A DNA stretch of 64,000 nucleotides, from contig NZ_BOLS01000012.1 of assembly GCF_016861785.1 (NCBI RefSeq), positions 1 to 64,000 of the forward strand, written 5' to 3'. The notes under the pieces are model-generated. The model did not search any database, was not told where the DNA came from, and worked only from the letters and a program-made list of their open reading frames with translations. The position numbers were made by a program, and so were the translations under genes. Below are positions 8,321-16,045 of this stretch, in pieces. Source of the stretch: Lacticaseibacillus mingshuiensis. GTDB taxonomy: Bacteria > Bacillota > Bacilli > Lactobacillales > Lactobacillaceae. Each line of letters starts with the position of its first letter. Within the stretch, counting starts at the first letter, position 1.

Positions 8321-10741
8321 ATGAAGACGCTGTTTTTGATCAACCATTCGCACACGGATATCGGCTACACCGACCGCCAGGAAGATATCGCCTTGCAGCA
8401 CGTCGAGTTCATTCGCCAGGCGATGGCAATCATCGACCAGGAACTCAAGGCAAATGGCCACACCGATTTCGTTTGGACCTGTGAAAATTACTGGCAGGTG
8501 CAGAACTTTTTTAGCGAAGCGACCGACGCCGAAAAACGCCGCTTCGATGAGTATGTCGAGCGCGGCTACATCGACGTGTCGCTCAATGCCTTCAACATGA
8601 CCGAGTTGGTGGATAAAGACGTGTTGACGGATGTGCTCGGCGAAGGGCGCGCCTGGGCGAACACGCTGGAGCGCAAATTGGATTCCGGCATGGCCTGTGA
8701 CGTCAACGGTTTCGGCTGGGCCTATGCCGACGCCTTGCTGGACAATCAGATCGACAATTTCTTTACCTGCGTGCACGGCCATCACGGCACCCCGCCGCTG
8801 TTTGAGGACCAGGTGCCGTTTTGGTGGCAAACCGCGGACGGCCGCAAGCTTCTTGTCTGGAACGGGACGCATTACCAGTTTGGCGACGAGCTGTACATCA
8901 TTCCCGGCGGCCAAATGAGTTACCTGATCTCCGATGAACATAACGGCGACATCACTTCGCCTCAGATGCCGATCGCACACGAGCGCATTTTCAAGTACTT
9001 CGAGGCGCTGGCGGCGCGCGGTTATGCCTACGATTTTGCCCCGGCCATGATCTCCGGCTATGTCTCGGACAATGCCGGGCCCAATGAGGCGCTGCTGGCG
9101 TCAATCGCGGCCTGGAACGCGCAATATGGCGATGAGATCCGCATTCAGCTGATCGGCCTCAATCAATTTTTCGCGTATCTGCGCAGTCAGGACCTGAGCG
9201 CCTTGCCGACGTACAGCGGTGATTGGAACGATTGGTGGGCCGATGGGGTGGGTTCGACGCCGGCCGCCACAAAGATCTATCGCAACGCCCAGCGCCGGTA
9301 TCACGTGGGGCAATTGCTCGCGACCCCAGCTGAAAAACAGCTCCCGACGGCGGCCGCGATTCGCCATCAATTGATGTTGTATGCCGAACACACTTGGGGC
9401 TATTCGTCTTCCGTTTCCGAGCCGTGGAACACGATGGTCAACGAGCTCTCGTTTCGCAAGGCCGCGTTTGCCACGCAGGCCTCAGTCTTGGCCAACAATT
9501 ACCTCAACCAGCAGCTCCTTTACGACTACCACATGGCGACCCCGCGCGCCAATCGCCACAAGACGTACAAGGTGATCAATCCGCATGACCGTGCCGTCGA
9601 CGTGCCGGCCGTGCTGAATTTCGAGTATCCGGAGCTGCTGGAGGGCCACCGGATGAGCGACGCGCTTCTGCCATATCTGGAGGTGGTGGATCTGCAGACC
9701 GGCGCCACGGTCCCACGCCAGATCGCAGGCACCCCGCGCGCCTATGAGGTGACCATCACCGCGCATCTCGCGCCAAAAGAGACTCGCCGTTACGCGATCA
9801 GGCTCGGGAAAAACGCGGCAGTCGATTCCCGTTATCTAGGTTTTGCCCGCGGCACAGAAGGCGTCCGCGACATCGCGCATTCCGGCGTGGCCAGCGACCT
9901 CGTCATCGAGACCGATGATTATGAATGCCGGCTGGATGGCACGATCGGCATCGCCTCACTCACCGACAAGTCAACGGGCCGCTCGCTGTTACGCGAGGAC
10001 GCGCTGGTGCCTGCATTTTACGGGGTATACGAAGTGACCCCGGTGAAAACGGATCCATGTAACGAGCGCCGGCGGATGGGCCGCAACCGCAAAGGCAATG
10101 GCGTTCAGCGCAGTCTGTCGCAGCTGACCGACATTCGCACCATCGCGGATGGACCGATCTATCAGACGGTCGTACTCGATTTTTCACTGACCGGCACCCA
10201 GCTTTATTCGGTGCAACTCAAATTCTACAAGCACCTGCCGCTGATTCAGACCTCGGTGCGCGTCCACAAAGACAGCACCTGGGCGCCGGAAAATCTGTAC
10301 GTCTCTTTGCCGTTTGCGGCGACCAGCGATCTGTATGCAGAAAAGATCGACCAACTCTTCCGCCCGGCGATCGACCAGCTGCCAGGCACCAACGCCGATT
10401 TCTGGGCGCTGGACTCGGGCTTCTTCTATCGCGATGAGGCGGGGAAAACGCTCGGCGTTTGCCCGCAGGATACGCCGCTGATCACCTTGGGCAGCTTACG
10501 CCCACACCAGATCGCGTTGGCTGGCCCAGAAACCGCGGCGAAAAATCACGAGCAGGTCTTCGCGTGGCTCATGAACAATTTCTGGGAGACCAATTTCAAC
10601 GTCGACCTCGCCGGCTTCTACGAATTCGAGTTCGACCTCTTCACCACAACCACAACTGACCTCGACGATGCGCAGGCCGCACTGCGCACACAAGCACAAG
10701 GCGTGATCAGTATCGCAACGAATGAAAAGGAGGGTGCGTAG
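8321..10741 (+). CDS. GH38-like glycoside hydrolase (alpha-mannosidase type)
   Basis: This 806-residue cytosolic protein has the GH38 N-terminal catalytic fold. It opens with NHSHTDIGYTDR (residues 8-19), where His and Asp bind the catalytic metal. It also has ACDVNGFGWAYADALL, in which D127 aligns with the GH38 nucleophile (DxFG), and a C-terminal beta-sandwich region. GH38 enzymes cleave alpha-mannosides, though some relatives of this DUF5054-like subgroup are uncharacterised. The start follows AGGAGG. The last codons and the TAG stop lie in the first bases of a structured repeat (GGGTGCGTAG), so the C-terminus may have been reshaped by that element. Nearby ROK kinase and mannose-6-phosphate isomerase genes support a mannose pathway. 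Confidence 0.78.
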   Translation: MKTLFLINHSHTDIGYTDRQEDIALQHVEFIRQAMAIIDQELKANGHTDFVWTCENYWQVQNFFSEATDAEKRRFDEYVERGYIDVSLNAFNMTELVDKDVLTDVLGEGRAWANTLERKLDSGMACDVNGFGWAYADALLDNQIDNFFTCVHGHHGTPPLFEDQVPFWWQTADGRKLLVWNGTHYQFGDELYIIPGGQMSYLISDEHNGDITSPQMPIAHERIFKYFEALAARGYAYDFAPAMISGYVSDNAGPNEALLASIAAWNAQYGDEIRIQLIGLNQFFAYLRSQDLSALPTYSGDWNDWWADGVGSTPAATKIYRNAQRRYHVGQLLATPAEKQLPTAAAIRHQLMLYAEHTWGYSSSVSEPWNTMVNELSFRKAAFATQASVLANNYLNQQLLYDYHMATPRANRHKTYKVINPHDRAVDVPAVLNFEYPELLEGHRMSDALLPYLEVVDLQTGATVPRQIAGTPRAYEVTITAHLAPKETRRYAIRLGKNAAVDSRYLGFARGTEGVRDIAHSGVASDLVIETDDYECRLDGTIGIASLTDKSTGRSLLREDALVPAFYGVYEVTPVKTDPCNERRRMGRNRKGNGVQRSLSQLTDIRTIADGPIYQTVVLDFSLTGTQLYSVQLKFYKHLPLIQTSVRVHKDSTWAPENLYVSLPFAATSDLYAEKIDQLFRPAIDQLPGTNADFWALDSGFFYRDEAGKTLGVCPQDTPLITLGSLRPHQIALAGPETAAKNHEQVFAWLMNNFWETNFNVDLAGFYEFEFDLFTTTTTDLDDAQAALRTQAQGVISIATNEKEGA

Positions 10742-10899
10742 CCGAGCGTTTAGGGGAGGAAAGCTAGTTCGGCCTGGGCGGTTGATGGCGCACTAGGCCA
10801 TCAGGCGACTGGGACGACTAGATGTCCCGCCCCTGCTCGGCGAAGCCCAACTGAGGGTGCGTAGCGCGGCGTTCAGGTCTGAGCAGCTAGTCGAGCCGC
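10732..10899. repeat. Family A structured repeat plus a truncated half-unit
   Basis: A full unit (10732-10852) runs from GGGTGCG to GAAGCCC with a central GATGGCG...GCCATC hairpin and the conserved CTAG-ATGT-C loop. It is followed by the first half of a second unit (10855-about 10899), which stops after GAGCAGCTAG. The full unit begins inside the final codons of the GH38-type gene. Confidence 0.8.
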
Positions 10900-10912
10900 C
10901 CCAGTCGTACGC

Positions 10913-10947
10913 AAAAAGGCGCAGACCAACCTCTCTGCGCCTTTCTT
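10913..10947. terminator. Bidirectional terminator
   Basis: AAAAAGGCGCAGA pairs with TCTGCGCCTTTCTT. It lies between the GH38-type gene and the convergent GntR regulator, just after the truncated repeat. Confidence 0.85.
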
Positions 10948-11002
10948 GTGGCCAGCGAATCCATCCGACCCGCTAGACACAGCTCAACCCGCCAGAATCC
11001 GC

Positions 11003-11752
11003 TCAAAACGGTTCCGCCTCATGCCCATCGCTGGCGAAGTCCAAAATAAACCGATAGCGGTCCGCCGCATAGTAACAATCGCTGTATTCGCGATAATCCC
11101 CGCTGGCGCTGGCCACCACGCGCTGACGCCGAAGCAGCGGCCGGGCGTTTTTGAACCCGAAAATCGCGCGCAGTCCGGCATCCGCGTCCAGCGCCGTGAC
11201 TTCTTCGCGCTGGACATGGGGGATGATCGCCTCCGCACGCAAAAAGGCATAAAATGAATGGCCACCGTTGAGACTTTGGCGTAAACGCCCAACAGAAAGC
11301 GCTTGTGCGGTAAAATAAGTCTGAAACAAGGCGACCATACCGTCCGCGTCAAACACATGGCGCGTCAGGCACAACAACGCCGTTCCAACTGGCACTTGAA
11401 GCCGCTGCGCCAGGCGTGCATCTGCATACGCCGGATTGAGCGTGAAGCGGGTCTGTTTTTCCGCGGCGAAGCGTTCCTGAATGAATCCGGTCGGCGGGGC
11501 GATCACCGTGGCGGCCGGCGCGAGCCGGGCCGCACTGGCGACCGTCGCGCTTGATCCGCGACGTTTCTGCACGGACTCGGCGGCGATCAAGACGCCGATC
11601 GCCTTGCGCACGGTAATGCGACTGACCGCATAATGCGCCGCCAAGACTTCCTCGGCGGGGAGCGCATTGCCAGGCGCCCATTCGCCGGCCTGAATGCGGC
11701 GCGTGAGATCGATCGCGACTTGTTGGTATAGGGGAGCTTGCGAGTTTGCCAT
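11003..11752 (-). CDS. GntR family transcriptional regulator (HutC/UTRA type)
   Basis: This 249-residue regulator has an N-terminal winged helix (residues 5-72; LYQQVAIDLTRRIQAGEW, then VSRITVRKAI as recognition helix). It is followed by a UTRA effector domain (about 90-245), the HutC subfamily layout. Such regulators usually bind a phosphorylated sugar and control adjacent catabolic genes. The ATG at 11752 follows GGAGG. It is divergent from the ROK-ManA-ApbE operon with only 50 bp between starts, and convergent with the GH38-type gene. It is therefore the probable local repressor, with mannose 6-phosphate or a related ester as the guessed effector. Confidence 0.88.
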   Translation of the reverse strand: MANSQAPLYQQVAIDLTRRIQAGEWAPGNALPAEEVLAAHYAVSRITVRKAIGVLIAAESVQKRRGSSATVASAARLAPAATVIAPPTGFIQERFAAEKQTRFTLNPAYADARLAQRLQVPVGTALLCLTRHVFDADGMVALFQTYFTAQALSVGRLRQSLNGGHSFYAFLRAEAIIPHVQREEVTALDADAGLRAIFGFKNARPLLRRQRVVASASGDYREYSDCYYAADRYRFILDFASDGHEAEPF

Positions 11753-11802
11753 AGAAGGCCTCCATGCCCCCGATTCTATCACGTATTAAGGAGAGAAAAC
11801 TA

Positions 11803-12702
11803 TTGAAGCAATATATCTTATTTGACGTTGGCGGCACCGGCATCAAGGGCAACACCTTCAGCGAAGACGGGCATTTCGGCTGGACGCAGCCAAAACACTA
11901 TGCGGCCAAATCGGATCTGCCAACAGACGCGTTGCTCGCGCATTTTGCCGACTTGATCTGCGATGTCGTCGACGCCAGTGGCATCGCGCCTGCCGATATC
12001 GCGGGGCTCGCCTCGTCTTTTCCCGGCCCCTTCGACTATGCGGCGGGGAAGAGTTTGATGCACGGCCGGCGCAAATACGACAGCTTGTATGGCGTCGATC
12101 TCAAAGCGGCATTTGGCCAAGTGCTCGCCGATCATTACGGCGTGCACGTGCCCGTGTTGTTTGAAAATGACGCCACCGCATTTGGCCGCGGCGAATACGC
12201 GATGCGGCCGGACCCAGCCAGCAAGCGCGGGATGTACATCACCCTGGGCACCGGCACCGGGTCGTGTTTCATCATCGACGGCCAGGTGGTCACCGACGCC
12301 CAATACGGCTTGAACGATGAGGGGATGCTGTACCCGGTGCCGTTCAAAGATGGCGTGATCGATGATTGGCTGTGCAACCAGGGCTTGATGCGATTTGCCA
12401 AGGCCGCCGGAAGTGATGCGAGCGACGGCGCCGCGCTGGCTGGCCGCGCCGAAGCCGGCGACCCCGTGGCCCAACAGGCGTTCCGCGATTTTGGCGCCGC
12501 GATTCAAGACGCGCTTTTGCCATTTGTGTCGCGCTTTGCCCCAGATGACCTCGCGATCGGCGGCGGTGTCTCCGCTGGCTTTGCCCTGTTTGCACCGGGC
12601 ATGCCCGAGCTCCAGGCGCAAGTGCCGGTCCGCAAGAGTGCCCAGACCAGCCTGAGCACCATGCGCGGCCTGGTCGCCATTTTGGAAGACGCACATGACT
12701 GA
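11803..12702 (+). CDS. ROK family sugar kinase
   Basis: This 299-residue protein is a ROK-family kinase. It has the N-terminal phosphate motif FDVGGTGIKG (residues 6-15), a substrate loop ENDATAFGRGE (about 124-134), the adenosine motif TLGTGTGSCFI and a late AIGGGVSAG loop. ROK kinases phosphorylate glucose, mannose, fructose, N-acetylmannosamine or allose in the cytosol. The usual zinc-binding CxCGxxGC is absent, and the sugar cannot be fixed from sequence. The start is a TTG (11803) nine bases after AAGGAG; an upstream in-frame ATG at 11764 lacks a ribosome site. It overlaps the next gene (ATGACTGA), which suggests mannose or fructose as substrate. Confidence 0.85.
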   Translation: MKQYILFDVGGTGIKGNTFSEDGHFGWTQPKHYAAKSDLPTDALLAHFADLICDVVDASGIAPADIAGLASSFPGPFDYAAGKSLMHGRRKYDSLYGVDLKAAFGQVLADHYGVHVPVLFENDATAFGRGEYAMRPDPASKRGMYITLGTGTGSCFIIDGQVVTDAQYGLNDEGMLYPVPFKDGVIDDWLCNQGLMRFAKAAGSDASDGAALAGRAEAGDPVAQQAFRDFGAAIQDALLPFVSRFAPDDLAIGGGVSAGFALFAPGMPELQAQVPVRKSAQTSLSTMRGLVAILEDAHD

Positions 12703-14464
12703 AAAACAGGCAGTGGCCGGCCTTCATCCAGGCGTGCCCTATGACCGCGACCCGCAGATCGAGGCCACCGGTCAAGTCGCAACAGGCACCGCCGCCATCG
12801 TGGCCGCCCTTCAACACGACCGCCTCAGTCGCCACGCCAAGCGCATCGTGATCGACTGTTTCCCCGGCGTGGACCAACAGGCGATCCGGCAACTCGCCGA
12901 AGCGACCTGGCCAAACGCCGACCTCGTGAGCGCCGACGACTTCGCCATTGCCCCAGCCGAATTGACCGCGCAACTCGCCCAGCAGCTCACCGATGACCGT
13001 GTCTTTGGCCGCCTCTCGCATCAAGTCTTCGCCGACTTTTTCCCGGCGACGACCCGTCAAGAAGTGAAAACATGTCTCGACGCAAGCGCGCGTCAGATTG
13101 TGGTGATTGGATGCGCCGCGAGCCTCTTTGTCGACCAGCCGGACCTGCTCCTCTACGCCGACATCACCCGCTGGCAGCTCCAACTGCGCCTGCGCGCCGG
13201 CCAACCGAATTGGCACGCGACCAACGGCGACGAAGACATGTTGCGCAAATATAAGCGCGGTTATTTCTTCGAATGGCGCCTTGGCGACCGCCAGCGCAAC
13301 GCCGACATGCCGCACCTAAACTGGTACCTCGACACCACCGCGCGCGACGCCCCGCGCCTCGCCTCGGCCGTGACCCTGAACGCCTGCCTGGACAGCGCCG
13401 CGCACCGCCCATTTCGCCTTGTGCCCTATTTTGACCAAAGCGTCTGGGGCGGCCAGTGGATGAAACAGCAATTTGCCCTTGATCCAAGCGTCCCCAATTA
13501 CGGCTGGGCGTTTGACGGCGTGCCCGAGGAAAATAGTCTGAAGTTCGCCCTCACCGGCGGCTTTCTTCGCGTGCCGGCCATCGCCCTGGTGCACCAACGA
13601 CCGATGCAACTGTTAGGGGCGCTGGTCCAAGCGCGTTTTGGCAACGAGTTCCCGATTCGCTTCGATTATCTGGACACCATGGGCGGCGGCAACCTCAGCC
13701 TCCAGGTCCACCCGCGCATCGATTACATCCAAGACAAGTTTGGCATGACGTACACCCAAAGCGAGAGCTACTACATTCTCGAAGCAGGGGAAGGCGCCAG
13801 CGTCTATCTCGGCGTGAAAAATGGTTGCGAAAAGGAGCCACTTTTTGCGGCGCTCCATGCCGCCCAGGAAACCGAGCAGCCTTTTGATGACGCAAAATTC
13901 ATCAACCGCGTGCCGGCCCACCGCGGGGATCATTTTTCCATTCCGGCGGGGACGATCCACAGCGGCGGGGCCAATACCGTGATTCTCGAGATCTCCCAGA
14001 CGCCGTATATTTTCACCTTCAAGCTCTGGGACTGGGGCCGCATCGGCTTGGACGGCCGGCCGCGGCCCGTTCATCTGGCGCATGGCGAGGCCAATGCGAA
14101 CATGGCCTTTGATGCCGATTTTGCCCGCCGCGAGCTGATCGATCCGATCGAACCTGTCGAAAGCGGGGATGGGCACATAGAGGAACACACCGGCCTGCAA
14201 GCCCTTGAGTTCATCGAGACGCGGCGCCATCACGTGGCCGCCAAGCCGATCACGATCGACGCCCACCACGGGGTGAACATGCTGAATCTCGTTTTGGGCA
14301 CCGCCATTCGCATCGAGTCCCTGACGAATGAGTTTCCCGCCCAAACCTACCATTTCGGCGAGACCTTCATCGTTCCGGCCACGATCGGCGCGTACCGCGT
14401 GATCAATCTGACGCCAACGGAACCGGTCCTCTTGATGCAGGCCTTTGTGAGGGAACAACGATGA
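12695..14464 (+). CDS. Class I mannose-6-phosphate isomerase with large N-terminal domain
   Basis: At 589 residues this is nearly twice the usual 310-400. The C-terminal 350 residues are a class I cupin isomerase that interconverts mannose 6-phosphate and fructose 6-phosphate. They include RLVPYFDQSVWGGQWM (about 246-261), the metal-binding SLQVHP (about 338-343) and PAGTIHSGG (about 421-429). Residues 1-235 match nothing I recognise; they contain beta-alpha segments (IVIDCFPGV, IVVIGCAASLF) that recall a nucleotide-kinase fold, but no P-loop. The gene overlaps the ROK gene by 8 bp and ApbE by 4 bp, so all three are translationally coupled. The role of the extra domain is open. Confidence 0.82.
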   Translation: MTEKQAVAGLHPGVPYDRDPQIEATGQVATGTAAIVAALQHDRLSRHAKRIVIDCFPGVDQQAIRQLAEATWPNADLVSADDFAIAPAELTAQLAQQLTDDRVFGRLSHQVFADFFPATTRQEVKTCLDASARQIVVIGCAASLFVDQPDLLLYADITRWQLQLRLRAGQPNWHATNGDEDMLRKYKRGYFFEWRLGDRQRNADMPHLNWYLDTTARDAPRLASAVTLNACLDSAAHRPFRLVPYFDQSVWGGQWMKQQFALDPSVPNYGWAFDGVPEENSLKFALTGGFLRVPAIALVHQRPMQLLGALVQARFGNEFPIRFDYLDTMGGGNLSLQVHPRIDYIQDKFGMTYTQSESYYILEAGEGASVYLGVKNGCEKEPLFAALHAAQETEQPFDDAKFINRVPAHRGDHFSIPAGTIHSGGANTVILEISQTPYIFTFKLWDWGRIGLDGRPRPVHLAHGEANANMAFDADFARRELIDPIEPVESGDGHIEEHTGLQALEFIETRRHHVAAKPITIDAHHGVNMLNLVLGTAIRIESLTNEFPAQTYHFGETFIVPATIGAYRVINLTPTEPVLLMQAFVREQR

Positions 14465-15378
14465 CAAAACGCACACGGACATTACACGCCTTGGGCACCC
14501 GCATCAACCTGACCGTTTTCGGCGAGCAAGACGATGCGGCGCTTGAGGCAGCCGCCGTCTTGATTCAAAAAGAAGAGGACCGGCTCACCGTTAATCGACC
14601 GCAATCTGAAGTGATGGCGGTCAATCATGCGGCGGGGGAAAAGGCTGTCGCCGTTTCCAGCGCGACCTATGACCTGATCGATCAAGCCGTGGCCGCCAGT
14701 CGGGAAAATTTTGGCTTCAACGCCTTGATCGGGCCGCTGGTCAAACGCTGGCAGATCGGCTTTGCAGGCGCGCATGTGCCGGCGCCCGATGAGATCGCTG
14801 AAGGCCTGGCACTGAGCCACCCGGATGGCGTCCAGCTGGATGGGGCCGCGCAGACCGTGCGCCTGAACACCGCCGGCATGGAGCTGGATCTGGGCGGCAT
14901 CGCCAAGGGCTTCATCGCCGATCAGATCAAGGTGCTCTGGCAGGCATATGGCGTAAGCGCAGGCATCATCGACCTGGGCGGGAATCTTTTGACAGTCGGA
15001 CGGTCGCCACGCCGCGAAGATGGCCAGTGGGTGATCGGCGTGCAGGATCCCGGCCGCGCGCGCAGTGTCGACCTGGGCACAACGATTTTGCCGGCCTGCT
15101 CCGCCGTGACATCGGGCATTTATGAGCGCTTCTTGGTCAAAAATGGCGTGAAGTATCACCACCTGCTGGATCCGCGCACCGGCTGGCCGCTTCAGACCGA
15201 CTTAGCCGGCGTCACGGTCTTCACGGCGACCTCCATTCAAGGGGAGCTGGAAGCCAAGCGCCTGTTTTTCGCCGGCCACGCCCCGGCGGACTGGCTCGCC
15301 GACCCGACGCATCTCGGGGCGGTCTTCGCCTATCAAGATGGCCGCAGTGAGGCGCTGGGATTGACGCTGGCCCGGTAG
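14461..15378 (+). CDS. apbE: FAD:protein FMN transferase, leaderless (cytosolic)
   Basis: This 305-residue ApbE-family enzyme transfers FMN from FAD to Thr in D-x-x-T-G-A-[S/T] targets. Family motifs are clear: LGTRINLTVFG at the start, FGFNALIGPLVKRW, ELDLGGIAKGFIAD (about 141-154), IIDLGGNLLTVG (about 167-178) and HHLLDPRTGWPLQTD (about 230-244). It starts MTKRTRTLHALG with no signal peptide or lipobox, unlike exported ApbE, so it should modify cytosolic proteins. The start overlaps the preceding stop (ATGA). The only strong target sequences seen in the window are in the tail of the FMN reductase at 1196-2626. Why it sits in a mannose operon is unclear. Confidence 0.9.
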   Translation: MTKRTRTLHALGTRINLTVFGEQDDAALEAAAVLIQKEEDRLTVNRPQSEVMAVNHAAGEKAVAVSSATYDLIDQAVAASRENFGFNALIGPLVKRWQIGFAGAHVPAPDEIAEGLALSHPDGVQLDGAAQTVRLNTAGMELDLGGIAKGFIADQIKVLWQAYGVSAGIIDLGGNLLTVGRSPRREDGQWVIGVQDPGRARSVDLGTTILPACSAVTSGIYERFLVKNGVKYHHLLDPRTGWPLQTDLAGVTVFTATSIQGELEAKRLFFAGHAPADWLADPTHLGAVFAYQDGRSEALGLTLAR

Positions 15379-15395
15379 ATTTTGCAGACGAGACA

Positions 15396-15445
15396 AAAAA
15401 ACAGCGACCCGCAGCACGAAATCATGCATGCGGATCGCTGTTTTG
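15396..15445 (+). terminator. Terminator of the ROK-ManA-ApbE operon
   Basis: AAAAACAGCGACCCGCA pairs with TGCGGATCGCTGTTTT, with one mismatch, 18 bp after the apbE stop. Confidence 0.85.
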
Positions 15446-15481
15446 TATTCGGTTTGGGTGCATCCTTGTACCCTGTAGTCA

Positions 15482-15593
15482 GGCTCCGGTGCGCATGGTC
15501 GAGACATCTAGGGACGCCCAGCACTCGGGGCAAAAAGCGCCCCAAGCACTAGACTAGCCTAGCTGCTCGACCATCCCGCGCCCCTCCGCACCC
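15482..15593. repeat. Family A structured repeat (minus orientation)
   Basis: Read on the minus strand it starts GGGTGCGGAGG, has the GAG-CAG-CTAG internal loop and a central GGGGC...GCCCC hairpin, and ends near GGTGCGCATGG. Its first base overlaps the TAG stop of the GNAT gene. Confidence 0.8.
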
Positions 15594-16027
15594 TAACGAT
15601 GCCACGACATCTCCAGCACCGGCTCCCCCTGATCGACCGTCCGCCCGCTCACGTGAAAGTCGTGATGTAGGTAAAAATCACCCGCGCGCGAATTGGCCAC
15701 ATAGACCTCAAGTGATAAACGCGCATGGGCCGCTTGGCAGGCCGCCATCAACAGCCCGCCGATGCCGCGATCGCGCCACGTTGCGTCCACAAATAGGCCA
15801 GCCAAAAAGTCGCCTTGAAGCCCGGCAAAGCCGACGATCGCTGCGCCGTTTTTTGCGACGATCAATTCCGCCTCGCCCAGTGCCTCGCGCACCGCAGGAA
15901 CATTGGCTTGCCAGTAATGCGGGTCAATAAAGCCATGAGCGTCGAGGTTGCTGGTGAGCCAGATCGACATCAATTGATCCAGTTCGGAGGCAGTCGGGTT
16001 TTCCAGTGTTGTGATCTCAATGGTCAA
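15593..16027 (-). CDS. GNAT family N-acetyltransferase
   Basis: This 144-residue GNAT enzyme moves an acetyl group from acetyl-CoA to an unidentified acceptor. The pyrophosphate-binding motif A is LFVDATWRDRGIGGLLM (about 78-94), preceded by a typical beta-hairpin (ELIVAKNGAAIVGFAGLQG). The start is a TTG at 16027 after AGGAGCG. It lies 18 bp downstream of the GH3 gene and is probably co-transcribed with it. The TAG stop is shared with the edge of a structured repeat. Confidence 0.82.
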   Translation of the reverse strand: MTIEITTLENPTASELDQLMSIWLTSNLDAHGFIDPHYWQANVPAVREALGEAELIVAKNGAAIVGFAGLQGDFLAGLFVDATWRDRGIGGLLMAACQAAHARLSLEVYVANSRAGDFYLHHDFHVSGRTVDQGEPVLEMSWHR

Positions 16028-16045
16028 TGTGGTGGCGCTCCTTTG

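Noticed and set aside
11764-11802. ATG start for the ROK kinase at 11764
   Set aside because: No ribosome site precedes it, while the TTG at 11803 has AAGGAG at nine bases and matches the family N-terminus.
14461-15378. ApbE as an exported lipoprotein for extracellular electron transfer
   Set aside because: There is no signal peptide or lipobox, and no NDH-type or exported FMN_bind protein is encoded nearby.
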